Origin: Falsiroseomonas stagni DSM 19981 | Lineage (GTDB): Bacteria; Pseudomonadota; Alphaproteobacteria; Acetobacterales; Acetobacteraceae | Assembly: GCF_900114315.1 (NCBI RefSeq) | Contig: NZ_FOSQ01000017.1 | Coordinates: 19,906-83,905 of the forward strand | Reading direction: 5' to 3' | Length of the DNA: 64,000 nucleotides | In this document: positions 9,003 to 16,805 of the stretch, piece after piece | Numbering within the stretch: the stretch's first letter is position 1 | Layout: the number at the start of each line of letters is the position of its first letter | Position numbers and translations under genes: made by a program | Notes under the pieces: generated by a model | Databases searched by the model: none | Seen by the model: only the letters and a program-made list of their open reading frames with translations | What the model was told of the DNA's origin: nothing

Positions 9003-9974
9003 TCAGTCCACCGTGATGTTGGCCTGCCGGACGACGGTTGCCCAGCGTTCCCTTTCCCAGCGGATCAGCTCGGCGAAGCCGCGGCCGTCCAGCGTGCTGG
9101 GCTCGGCCCCTTCCTCCCGCAGGCGGCGGATCACCTCCGGATTGCCCAGCGCGTCGCGCATCGCGGCGAAGAGTCGCGCCCGGACCGGCTCCGGCGTCCC
9201 CCGCGGCACCAGCAGCCCGTACCAGGCCGTCGCCTTGTAGCCCGGGATCGTCTCCGCCACCGTCGGGATGGCGGGCAGGATCGTCATGCGCGCATCGCCC
9301 GTCACCGCCAGCGGCCGCAGCGAATTGCTGGTCAGCAGGCCGACGACGGAAGGCAGCGTCGTGATCATGAAGTGCAGGTGGCCGGCGACCACGTCGGTCA
9401 GCGCCGGCGCGGCGCCGCGGAAGGGCACGTGCTCCGCCTCCAGCCCCGCCATCTGCAGCATCAGCGCCGCCGCCAGGTGGCTGGCCGACCCGTTGGAGGC
9501 GCTGCCATAGGTGATGTTGCCGCGCGCCGCGCGGATTTCCGCCAGCAGTTCCGGCAGGTTCGTCGCGCGCGACTTCGGCCCCACCACCACGATCAGCGGC
9601 GCATCCGCCACCAGCCCGATCGGCTCCAGCGCCGTCTCCGGGTTCACGCGCATGTTGCGGAAGAGCGAGACATTGACGCTCATCGGCCCGTGATTGCCCA
9701 TCAGCATCGTGTAGCCGTCGGGCCGCGCGCTCGCCGCCGCCTCGGTCGCGATGTTGCCGCCCGCGCCGGGCCGGTTCTCCACCACCACGGGCTGGCCGAG
9801 CGAGGGGCTCATCGCATTGGCGACGGTGCGGGCGATGAGGTCCGTGCCGCCGCCGGGCGCGAAGGCCAGCAGGATGCGGATCGGGCGGCTGGGGAAGGGC
9901 CCTTCCTGCGCCAGCGCAGGCCCCGCGAAGGGGGCGGCCATCGCGGTGCCCAGCAGCGTGCGGCGATCGATCAT
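9003..9974 (-). CDS. Tripartite tricarboxylate transporter substrate-binding protein (Bug family)
   Basis: A 323-residue periplasmic binding protein. It has a signal peptide (MIDRRTLLGTAMAAPFAGPALA) followed by the TctC/Bug landmarks PSRPIRILLAFAPGGGTDLIAR and VVENRPGAGGNIATEAAA. These families bind carboxylates and aromatic acids. No membrane TctA/TctB partner is present, as is common for the many orphan Bug proteins of beta- and alphaproteobacteria. An AAGGAAA ribosome site precedes the ATG at 9974. Placed after the galD-like gene and before the tannase-family gene, it plausibly captures the released acid. The ligand is inferred from context only. Confidence 0.88.
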   Translation of the reverse strand: MIDRRTLLGTAMAAPFAGPALAQEGPFPSRPIRILLAFAPGGGTDLIARTVANAMSPSLGQPVVVENRPGAGGNIATEAAASARPDGYTMLMGNHGPMSVNVSLFRNMRVNPETALEPIGLVADAPLIVVVGPKSRATNLPELLAEIRAARGNITYGSASNGSASHLAAALMLQMAGLEAEHVPFRGAAPALTDVVAGHLHFMITTLPSVVGLLTSNSLRPLAVTGDARMTILPAIPTVAETIPGYKATAWYGLLVPRGTPEPVRARLFAAMRDALGNPEVIRRLREEGAEPSTLDGRGFAELIRWERERWATVVRQANITVD

Positions 9975-10017
9975 GGTGACAGGTTTCCTTTTTCTTGTGT
10001 GTGAGGCGTCGAAATCG

Positions 10018-11103
10018 TCAATCGGCCGCAGCCGCCAGGCGGGCATGGCCCGGCCAGACCGCGGACGGGATCAGCAGCGTGCCCTCGAAGATGCGCCGCG
10101 CCGTGCGCAGCGTGCCGGCCCAGGCGACGGCGTCGCCCTCCATCCCGATCGGCACTTCCATGATGCCGGAGGGATGCGCGATCCGCACCACGTCGCCGGC
10201 ACCCGGCACCGTCGCGACCGTGCCCGCCAGCCGCGCCGCGGCGGCCAGGGTGATGCCGCCCGTCACCGCCATGGCGCGGTGGCAGGCATGCGGCGTGAAG
10301 TAGCGCGCGGCGAGGTCCGCGCCCGCCGATGAAGGCCCGACCAGCGCCGGCTTCGGCACCACGCTGTCGGCGACGTCGCCAAGCCCCATGCGCCGCCCCG
10401 CTTCCAGCCGCAGCGCTTCGAGGCGCCCGCGCAGCACCGCGTCATCCTCCAGCGCCTCCGGCCGGTCATCGGCGGACACGCCCAGCGACGCCGCCGCCAC
10501 CAGCATCATGGGCATGGCGCCATCGATCAGCGTGACGGGAACGCCCTCGATCACATCGGTGCGAGCCCCCGTCGGGAACATCGTGCCGGTCTTGCTGCCC
10601 GCCACGTCGCGGAAGCGCAGCACGATCGGCGCCGCCGTGCCGGCCACGCCGGGGATCGCGGCATCGCCCGCATAGGTCACGCGCCCGCCCGGCGTCTTCA
10701 CCGCGGCATCCACCAGCGCGCCGGTATTGACGTTGCGGATGCGCACCACCGTCTCCTCGCCCGTCGCGCGCACCAGCCCGGCCTCGATCGCGAAGGGCCC
10801 GACGCCGGCCAGCATGTTCCCGCAATTGGGCTTCGTATCCACCAGCGCCCGGCCGACATCGACCTGCGCGAAGAGGTAGTCCACATCGATGCCCGGCAGG
10901 GTGGAACGGGCGATGATCGCGACCTTGCTCGTCAGCGTCTGCGCGCCGCCGATGCCGTCCACCTGCATCGGGTGCGGCGACCCCATGGCGGCCAGCAGCA
11001 CCGCATCGCGCGTGGCGGCATCCGCCGGCAGGTCATCCGCCAGGAAGTAGGGGCCGCGGCTGGTGCCGCCGCGCATCAGGACGCAGGGGATGCGGGTCTG
11101 CAT
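10018..11103 (-). CDS. galD: PrpF/GalD-family isomerase, likely 4-oxalomesaconate tautomerase
   Basis: A 361-residue protein of the PrpF fold (diaminopimelate-epimerase-like). The N-terminal signature MRGGTSRGPYFLADDLP and the middle NCGNMLAGVGPFAIE are diagnostic of the family. GalD converts the keto to the enol form of 4-oxalomesaconate in gallate catabolism, and its known length is also about 361 residues. The related PrpF acts on methylaconitate. I favour GalD because the same-strand neighbours are a TTT receptor and a tannase-family esterase and no 2-methylcitrate genes are seen. It is first in the minus-strand unit and divergent from a LysR regulator. Confidence 0.72.
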   Translation of the reverse strand: MQTRIPCVLMRGGTSRGPYFLADDLPADAATRDAVLLAAMGSPHPMQVDGIGGAQTLTSKVAIIARSTLPGIDVDYLFAQVDVGRALVDTKPNCGNMLAGVGPFAIEAGLVRATGEETVVRIRNVNTGALVDAAVKTPGGRVTYAGDAAIPGVAGTAAPIVLRFRDVAGSKTGTMFPTGARTDVIEGVPVTLIDGAMPMMLVAAASLGVSADDRPEALEDDAVLRGRLEALRLEAGRRMGLGDVADSVVPKPALVGPSSAGADLAARYFTPHACHRAMAVTGGITLAAAARLAGTVATVPGAGDVVRIAHPSGIMEVPIGMEGDAVAWAGTLRTARRIFEGTLLIPSAVWPGHARLAAAAD

Positions 11104-11179
11104 GGATGTTCCGGCCGTTTCCGCCGCGCGTGATACAGGCGCCGATCACCGCGGAGTAGTGCAAAGATCGGCAGTACTC

Positions 11180-11194
11180 TTGCGCGTGGCGCAA
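11180..11194. promoter_or_regulatory. Candidate LysR operator between galD-like gene and lysR gene
   Basis: A perfect inverted repeat, TTGCGC-GTG-GCGCAA, lies 24 bases before the regulator's ATG inside the 114-base divergent gap. It contains the T-N11-A spacing typical of LysR-type binding sites (T at 11181, A at 11193). It is the obvious palindrome in this gap. Confidence 0.5.
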
Positions 11195-11217
11195 CAACGG
11201 CACAGGCTGCCCCCACC

Positions 11218-12111
11218 ATGGCCATCGCCCTCGACCAGCTCCGCACCTTCGTCGCCGTCGCGGAGGCCGGCGGCCTGACCCCCGCGGCGGAGACGCTGCA
11301 TCTTTCCCTGCCCGCGATTTCCAGACGGTTGACGGCGCTGGAGGAGGAGCTGGGCGTCGCCCTCCTCACCCGCTCCACCCGCCGCGTCTCCCTCACCCAG
11401 ACCGGGCGGGAATTCCTGCCCCGCGCCCGCCGCCTGCTCGACGAGTTGGAGGAAAGCCTCCTCGGCATCCGGGAAACCGCTGCCCAGCGGCGGGGGCTCG
11501 TCGTCCTCGCCTGCATCCCGACCGCCGCCTACTACTTCCTGCCCGCGACGCTCGCCGCCTTCGCCCGCCGCTTCCCCGCCGTCCGCGTCCGCGCCATGGA
11601 CCTCTCGGCGGAAGGCGTGACCGATGCGGTCGCGACCGGCGCGGCGGAATTCGGCGTCGGCATGGAGGGTGCGGCCCATCCCGAGGTCGAGTTCCGCCCG
11701 ATGCGGCGCGACCCCTTCGTCCTGGCCTGCCGCCGGGACCATCGCCTGGCCCGCCGCCGCGCCGTCCGCTGGGCCGACCTGGAGGGGGAGCGCCTGGTCG
11801 GCGTCTCCCGCCGTTCCGGCAACCGGCTGATCCTGGACCGCGCCCTGCTGCCGCGCGGTATCAGCCCCCACTGGCATTATGAGGCCGAGCACCTCTCCAC
11901 CAGCCTCGGCCTGGTGGAGGCCGGCCTCGGCCTCGCCGTCGTCCCGCGCCTCGCCCTGCCACGGGACCCCCACCCCGTGCTGGTCGCCCGCACGCTGACC
12001 GACCCGACGGTGGACCGCGCCACGGGGCTGCTGCTGAAGCGCGGCGTGGAGCCGGGGCCGGCGGCGCGCGCCCTGATCGACCTGCTGGCGAAGGGCATGC
12101 GGGGGGGTTGA
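11218..12111 (+). CDS. LysR-family transcriptional regulator
   Basis: A 297-residue regulator. The winged-helix DNA-binding domain occupies residues 1-65 (ALDQLRTFVAVAEAGGLTPA, then LSLPAISRRLTALEEELG). A linker helix (LLDELEESLLGIRE) follows, then a periplasmic-binding-like effector domain from about residue 92 to the end. It is transcribed away from the galD-like gene with 114 bases between, the usual arrangement for a LysR activator of the neighbouring catabolic unit. The inducer is unknown; an intermediate of aromatic-acid breakdown is the natural guess. Confidence 0.88.
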   Translation: MAIALDQLRTFVAVAEAGGLTPAAETLHLSLPAISRRLTALEEELGVALLTRSTRRVSLTQTGREFLPRARRLLDELEESLLGIRETAAQRRGLVVLACIPTAAYYFLPATLAAFARRFPAVRVRAMDLSAEGVTDAVATGAAEFGVGMEGAAHPEVEFRPMRRDPFVLACRRDHRLARRRAVRWADLEGERLVGVSRRSGNRLILDRALLPRGISPHWHYEAEHLSTSLGLVEAGLGLAVVPRLALPRDPHPVLVARTLTDPTVDRATGLLLKRGVEPGPAARALIDLLAKGMRGG

Positions 12112-12143
12112 TCCCGCGCCCCCCGCGCGCTCCCCTGGGCGTC

Positions 12144-12707
12144 ATGCCGGATCACCGCCCCCAGACCCTGCGCCCCACCGTCGCGCAGCTCTTCCTCACC
12201 TATCTCAAGATCGGCCTGGTCGGCTTCGGCGGCGTCAATGCCTGGGCGCGCCGCGTGCTGGTGGAGGAGAAGCGCTGGCTGACGGAGCAGGAATATGCGG
12301 AGGTGCTGGGCCTCGGCCAGGTCCTGCCCGGCCCCAATGCGCTGAATGTCGCCATCCAGCTCGGCGACCGTTTCCGCGGCGGCGCCGGCGCCTTCGCCAC
12401 CACGCTCGGCCTGTTCGGCGGCCCTATCCTCGTCCTCATGGGCCTCGCCGCGCTGCATGACCGCTACGGGGAGGTGCCGCTGGTGAAGGCGGTGCTGGCC
12501 GGCACGGCGGCGACGGCGGCGGGCATGATCCTCGGCACCGCGCTCAAGATGGCGACGAAGCTCAAGCCCGCCCTGCCCATCATCGCGGTCGGCCTTGCCG
12601 CCCTGGCAGGGGGCGCGGTCCTGCGGCTGCCGCTGCCCTATATCGTCCTCGGCCTCGCCCCCTTCGGCATCGCCGCCGCCTGGTGGACGCTCAGGGCGCG
12701 CGCATGA
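12144..12707 (+). CDS. Chromate transporter, N-terminal half (short-chain ChrA)
   Basis: A 187-residue membrane protein with one CHR domain: TYLKIGLVGFGGVNAWARR, followed by EYAEVLGLGQVLPGPNALN, then four or five hydrophobic helices. In most bacteria ChrA carries two such domains in one chain. Here each is a separate gene and the two overlap by 4 bases (ATGA), the short-chain CHR pair arrangement. The pair would export chromate, or a related oxyanion, across the inner membrane as a heterodimer. I chose the ATG at 12144; an earlier in-frame ATG at 12108 overlaps the lysR stop. Confidence 0.8.
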   Translation: MPDHRPQTLRPTVAQLFLTYLKIGLVGFGGVNAWARRVLVEEKRWLTEQEYAEVLGLGQVLPGPNALNVAIQLGDRFRGGAGAFATTLGLFGGPILVLMGLAALHDRYGEVPLVKAVLAGTAATAAGMILGTALKMATKLKPALPIIAVGLAALAGGAVLRLPLPYIVLGLAPFGIAAAWWTLRARA

Positions 12708-13258
12708 GCGACGATGGCGACGTCCTCCTCCAGCTCGCCATCGGCTTCGCCGCGATCTCCATGATCGCGGTGGGCGGCGGCATCGCCGTGGTGCCGGAGA
12801 TGAACCGCCTGGTGGTGGATGTGCATGGGTGGATGAGCGACGCGCGCTTCGCCCAGCTCTTCGCCCTCGCCCAGGCGGCGCCGGGGCCGAATGTGCTGGT
12901 GGTGGGGCTGATCGGCTGGCAGGTGGCCGGGCTGCCGGGGATGCTGGTGGCGACCCTGGCCGTGACCGGCCCTTCGGGCTTCTTCGCCTTCGGCTTCTCC
13001 AAGCTGCGCGGGAAGCTCGCCGGCGCGCGCTGGCTCCGCATCATCGAGAAGGGGCTGGTCCCCATCGCGGTCGGCCTGATCTTCTCCTCCGGTATCATCC
13101 TCGCGCAGGGCGCGGCGCGGCCCGCGGGCCCGGGCACGGCGATCAGCCTGCTGACCTTGGGGCTGACGGTCTTCTCCACCCTCTTCGTCTGGCTGACCGA
13201 TCGCAGCCCGCTCTGGGTGCTGGCGGTCGGCGCCGTGGCGGGCGCGCTGCTTCTGTAG
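12704..13258 (+). CDS. Chromate transporter, C-terminal half (short-chain ChrA)
   Basis: A 184-residue membrane protein with the second CHR domain: FAAISMIAVGGGIAVVPEMNR then FALAQAAPGPNVLVVGLIGWQ, followed by hydrophobic helices to the C-terminus. It starts inside the stop codon of its partner at 12144-12707, which points to translational coupling and equal amounts of the two subunits. The family is named for chromate efflux. Physiological substrates in metal-naive environments may differ, so substrate identity is an inference. Confidence 0.8.
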   Translation: MSDDGDVLLQLAIGFAAISMIAVGGGIAVVPEMNRLVVDVHGWMSDARFAQLFALAQAAPGPNVLVVGLIGWQVAGLPGMLVATLAVTGPSGFFAFGFSKLRGKLAGARWLRIIEKGLVPIAVGLIFSSGIILAQGAARPAGPGTAISLLTLGLTVFSTLFVWLTDRSPLWVLAVGAVAGALLL

Positions 13259-13304
13259 CCGTCCCCACGGCGACAGCCCCGCGGCGCAGCGCTATACCGG
13301 GAAA

Positions 13305-14732
13305 ATGCCCGACGCCCCCACCCCGGCCGGCCTGCTGGACCGGTTGCATGCCCTCCTCGGTCCGCGCGGCCTGCTGACCGACCCGGCCGACATCGCCCCG
13401 CATCTGTCGGACTGGCGCGCCCTGTACCAGGGCCGGGCGCTGGCCGTGGCGCGCCCCGCCGATACGGCGGAGGTCGCGGCGGTGGTGCGCCTGGCGCAGG
13501 AAACCGGCACGCCCATCACCGTCCAGGGGGGCAACACCTCCATGGTCGGCGGCGCGGTGCCGGATGAAAGCGGCCGCCATCTGGTGCTGTCGCTCGCCCG
13601 CCTCAACCGCATCCGGGATTGCGATCCCGTGGACATGACCATGACGGCGGAAGCCGGCGTGGTGCTGAAGACCGCGCAGAATGCCGCGCAGGAGGCAGGC
13701 TGCCTCTTCCCACTCAGCCTGGGCGCGGAAGGCACGGCCACGATCGGCGGCGTGCTCTCCACCAATGCCGGCGGCAACACCACGGTCCGCTACGGCAATG
13801 CCCGCGAATTGATGCTGGGGCTGGAGGTGGTGCTGCCCGACGGCCAGATCTGGAACGGGCTGCGCCGCCTGCGGAAGGACAATACCGGCTACGCGCTGCG
13901 GCATCTGTTCGTGGGGGCGGAGGGGACGCTCGGCATCGTCACCGCCGCCGTGCTGCGCATGTTCCCCCGCCCGCGCGACACCGCCCTTGCCTTGTGCGCG
14001 GTGGCGGATGAGGAAGCGGCGCTCGGCCTGTTCCGCCGCTTCCGGGACCGGGACGACAGCGCGGTGCGCGCCTTCGAATACATGTCCGGCTCCGGTGTCG
14101 ATTTCTGCGTGAAGCACATCGAGGGCATCGCCCAGCCCCTGTCCGACCGCGCCGCCCACTACGTCCTGGTGGACCTCGCCTCCCCCCGCCCCGATGCGGG
14201 GCTGCGCGACATGGCGGAGGCGGTGCTGGCCGAGGCGATGGAGGAGGGCATCGTGCTGGACGCGGTGCTCGCCGAAAGCGAGGCCCAGGCCCAGAAGCTC
14301 TGGCGCATCCGGGAGGAGCATCCCGAGGCCCAGAAGCGGGAGGGCGCGTCGGTCAAGAACGACGTCTCCGTGCCCGTGTCCAAGGTGCCGGAGATGATCC
14401 GCCGCTGCTCCGCCGCCCTGGTGGAATTGATCCCCGGCAGCCGCCCGGTGCCCTTCGGCCATATCGGGGACGGCAACATCCACATGAACCTGGAACAGCC
14501 CCCGGGGATGGACCCGGCGGTCTTCCTGGCCCGCAGCCACGACATCATGGATTGCGTCAACGCCATCGTCCGCGACCTCGATGGCAGCTTCAGCGCGGAA
14601 CACGGCATCGGCCGGCTGAAGACGGACATGATGGAGGAATGGCGCGGGGGGGCGGAGCTGGATGCGATGAAGCGCATCAAGGCGGCGCTGGACCCGGCCG
14701 GCTTGATGAATCCGGGGAAGGTGCTGCCCTGA
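13305..14732 (+). CDS. FAD-binding oxidoreductase, GlcD / D-2-hydroxyacid dehydrogenase type
   Basis: A 475-residue cytosolic flavoprotein. The N-terminal PCMH FAD-binding domain shows ITVQGGNTSMVGGAVPDE, then LGAEGTATIGGVLSTNAGG and FVGAEGTLGIVTAAVLRMF. The C-terminal cap domain shows VPFGHIGDGNIHMN and FSAEHGIGRLK, where the His residues help bind the 2-hydroxyacid and metal. This is the D-lactate / D-2-hydroxyglutarate / glycolate oxidase subunit family. The specific 2-hydroxyacid cannot be told. No GlcE/GlcF partner lies nearby, so it probably works alone. A palindromic repeat element follows directly. Confidence 0.85.
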   Translation: MPDAPTPAGLLDRLHALLGPRGLLTDPADIAPHLSDWRALYQGRALAVARPADTAEVAAVVRLAQETGTPITVQGGNTSMVGGAVPDESGRHLVLSLARLNRIRDCDPVDMTMTAEAGVVLKTAQNAAQEAGCLFPLSLGAEGTATIGGVLSTNAGGNTTVRYGNARELMLGLEVVLPDGQIWNGLRRLRKDNTGYALRHLFVGAEGTLGIVTAAVLRMFPRPRDTALALCAVADEEAALGLFRRFRDRDDSAVRAFEYMSGSGVDFCVKHIEGIAQPLSDRAAHYVLVDLASPRPDAGLRDMAEAVLAEAMEEGIVLDAVLAESEAQAQKLWRIREEHPEAQKREGASVKNDVSVPVSKVPEMIRRCSAALVELIPGSRPVPFGHIGDGNIHMNLEQPPGMDPAVFLARSHDIMDCVNAIVRDLDGSFSAEHGIGRLKTDMMEEWRGGAELDAMKRIKAALDPAGLMNPGKVLP

Positions 14733-14756
14733 CGCTGGGGGCAGCGTGGGGCAGGT

Positions 14757-14884
14757 GGGGAAGGCGCTGCCTTCCCCACACCCCATCCGCCAGGGGGGAG
14801 ACCCCCCTGGACCATCCTCCATTGATCCCGGTCCAGGGTCCGGCTGGACCCTGGTGGGGGGTGCAGGGGGGCGGAGCCCCCCTG
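14757..14884. repeat. Composite palindromic intergenic element, copy 1 (full)
   Basis: Four hairpins in a row: GGGGAAGGC/GCCTTCCCC (14757-14777), CCAGGGGGG/CCCCCCTGG (14790-14810), CCAGGGTCC/GGACCCTGG (about 14833-14854) and CAGGGGGGC/GCCCCCCTG (14864-14884), joined by conserved linkers such as CCCCATCCGC and TTGATCCCGGT. The same order recurs at about 50.3 and 63.6 kb, with partial or diverged copies at 25.3, 35.0 and 37.1 kb. The last hairpin overlaps the putative start of the downstream lipoprotein gene. Confidence 0.88.
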
Positions 14885-15592
14885 CGTGCCACGATCGGTG
14901 CAGGGGGAGCAGCGCTCCCCCTGCTACTTCTGGCCGCCTGCGCCCCGCCCAGCCCCGCCCGCCCGCCGGAAGCCGGCCTCGCCGCCACCGCGACCGTCGC
15001 GGAAATCCGCTCCGGCCAGGCACCGAACTGCAACGCTTCCGGCGCCGCCATCCATCTCGGCGGCGGCCACTTCGTCACCGCGGCGCATGTCGTCGATGGC
15101 TCCGTCCAGCGCCTGCGCGGCTTCTGCCCGCCGGACCGGCAAGGCCAGCCTGCCATCACCCTCGGCGTCCGCGGCACGGAGGCCCCGGCCCGCATCCTCC
15201 GCGCCGGGCGGGACCGGATCGATGCCGGGATCGGCCAGCGCTATCTCGGGGGGGAGGACCTGGCCATCATCGCCCCCACGCGCCCTTTGCCAGCCCTGCC
15301 CGCCGCCACCCCCTGCGCCGCGCCGCCGCCGCCCGGCACGCCGGCCCTGCTGGTCACGCCCCGCCGGTCCATCCGCACCCGGCTGCTCGCCCCCTGGTCC
15401 GACCCCGACCGCGCCTTCGGCAGCTACCTGGAGATCCCGGAGACGCTGGCACCGGGCGAATCCGGCGGCGCGGTCTTCGTCGCGGCCTCCGGCTGCCTGG
15501 CCGGAATCGTCAGCCACCGGGATTCCGATGGCGGCCCGCCCAGCACGCGCCTGGTCCCCGCATCAACCATCGCGCGATTCATGCAGCCGTGA
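14861..15592 (+). CDS. Putative lipoprotein with trypsin-like serine protease fold
   Basis: About 243 residues. A hydrophobic N-terminus ends in a lipobox (LPLLLLAAC), suggesting a lipid-anchored envelope protein. The triad appears as His in GGHFVTAAHVVDG, Asp in GGEDLAIIAP and Ser in LAPGESGGAVFV, a GESGG variant of the usual GDSGG. This resembles trypsin-like/HtrA-type peptidases without a PDZ domain. The start is uncertain: no ATG precedes the signal peptide, and the only ordinary start in frame is a GTG at 14861, inside the last hairpin of the repeat element. A CTG at 14882 would give a better charged N-terminus. It may have lost its original start to the repeat. Confidence 0.6.
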   Translation: MQGGGAPLRATIGAGGAALPLLLLAACAPPSPARPPEAGLAATATVAEIRSGQAPNCNASGAAIHLGGGHFVTAAHVVDGSVQRLRGFCPPDRQGQPAITLGVRGTEAPARILRAGRDRIDAGIGQRYLGGEDLAIIAPTRPLPALPAATPCAAPPPPGTPALLVTPRRSIRTRLLAPWSDPDRAFGSYLEIPETLAPGESGGAVFVAASGCLAGIVSHRDSDGGPPSTRLVPASTIARFMQP

Positions 15593-15640
15593 GGGGCCCC
15601 GCTTTGCCGCCGCCCCCGAAGGGCTGGTAGAAGGGGCGGG

Positions 15641-16801
15641 ATGACCCGGATCGACCGCTACATCCTGCGCCAGTTGGTGGGCGGCCTCCTGGCCGTCACC
15701 ATCGGCCTTGCCGCGCTGGTGTGGCTGACGCAGTCCTTGCGCTTCATCGAACTGGTGCTGGACCGGGGCCTGTCGCTCGGCGTCTTCATCCAGCTGACGG
15801 GGCTGATGCTGCCGGGCTTCTTCGCCGTGATCCTGCCCATCACCACCTTCGTCGTGGTGCTGTTCGTCTATGTGCGGATGAACAGCGACCGCGAACTGGT
15901 GGTGATGCGCGCCGCCGGCCTGTCCCAGCTTCGCCTGGCCAGGCCGGGCATCATGCTAGCGATGATGGCGGTGGGGGTCGGCTACCTGCTGAACCTCTGG
16001 CTGGTGCCGCTGTCCCACACCGCCTTCCGCATCTGGCAGTTCGAGATCCGCAACCAGATGGCCGCGATCCTGGTGCAGGAAGGCGTCTTCTCCTCCGTCG
16101 GCGGGGATTTGACCGTCTATGCGCGGCTGCGCGACCGGGACGGCACGCTGCGCGGCATCCTGGTGCATGATGCCCGCGAACGCGGCGCGCCCGTCACCAT
16201 CCTGGCGGAACAGGGCCGCATCACCGTCGGCCCCAACGGCCCGCGCGTCACCTTGCAGAACGGCGTCCGCCAGCAGATGGAGCGCGTGCCCAACCCGGCG
16301 CCCGGCGCCCAGCCCATGCGGCTTTCCGTCCTGTCCTTCAACGAGAACAGCATCGACCTGGCCCGCGCCACGCGGCAGGAGGAAGCGCGCTTCCGCGACA
16401 GTCGCGAACGTAGCATCCCCGAATTGCTGAACCCCGACCCGGCGGAGGCCCTGCGCCCCCGCGATGTCGCCCGCTTCGTGGGGGAAGCGCATCAGCGCAT
16501 GTCCGCCCCCCTCACGGCGCTGTCCTTCGCGCTGGTCGGCCTGTCGGTCGCGCTCACCGGCCAGTTCCGGCGCCATGGCGGCGGCCTGCGGCTGGCCACC
16601 GGCATCGGCCTGGTGGTCGGGCTGCTGGCGGTGGGGCTGACCATCGGCAACCTGGCGACGCGCGACAACAGCTTCGTCTGGCTGATCTGGGCGCACGCCA
16701 CCGTGCCCGGCGTGGTCGCGCTGTGGTGGATGCTGGGCGCCCCCGGCCTGCCACGGCCCCGCGCCCTGCCCATGCCCCCGCAGGCCCAGGCGGCCGACTG
16801 A
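15641..16801 (+). CDS. lptF: LPS export ABC transporter permease LptF
   Basis: A 386-residue inner-membrane protein of the YjgP/YjgQ family. It has the N-terminal signature RYILRQLVGGLLAVTIGLA, two or three transmembrane helices, a periplasmic beta-rich domain around residues 105-250, and three further helices. With LptG and the ATPase LptB it extracts lipopolysaccharide from the inner membrane and pushes it to LptC. It begins a run lptF-lptG-lptD-surA-rsmA with gaps from 1-base overlap to about 70 bases, so outer-membrane assembly functions are co-expressed. LptF was told from LptG by its first position, as in related operons. Confidence 0.88.
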   Translation: MTRIDRYILRQLVGGLLAVTIGLAALVWLTQSLRFIELVLDRGLSLGVFIQLTGLMLPGFFAVILPITTFVVVLFVYVRMNSDRELVVMRAAGLSQLRLARPGIMLAMMAVGVGYLLNLWLVPLSHTAFRIWQFEIRNQMAAILVQEGVFSSVGGDLTVYARLRDRDGTLRGILVHDARERGAPVTILAEQGRITVGPNGPRVTLQNGVRQQMERVPNPAPGAQPMRLSVLSFNENSIDLARATRQEEARFRDSRERSIPELLNPDPAEALRPRDVARFVGEAHQRMSAPLTALSFALVGLSVALTGQFRRHGGGLRLATGIGLVVGLLAVGLTIGNLATRDNSFVWLIWAHATVPGVVALWWMLGAPGLPRPRALPMPPQAQAAD

Positions 16802-16805
16802 CGCG

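Noticed and set aside
14757..14884. Intergenic hairpins as simple rho-independent terminators
   Set aside because: No T-runs follow the stems, one copy lies in a divergent promoter gap, and the four-hairpin order is conserved, so a repeat family explains them better.
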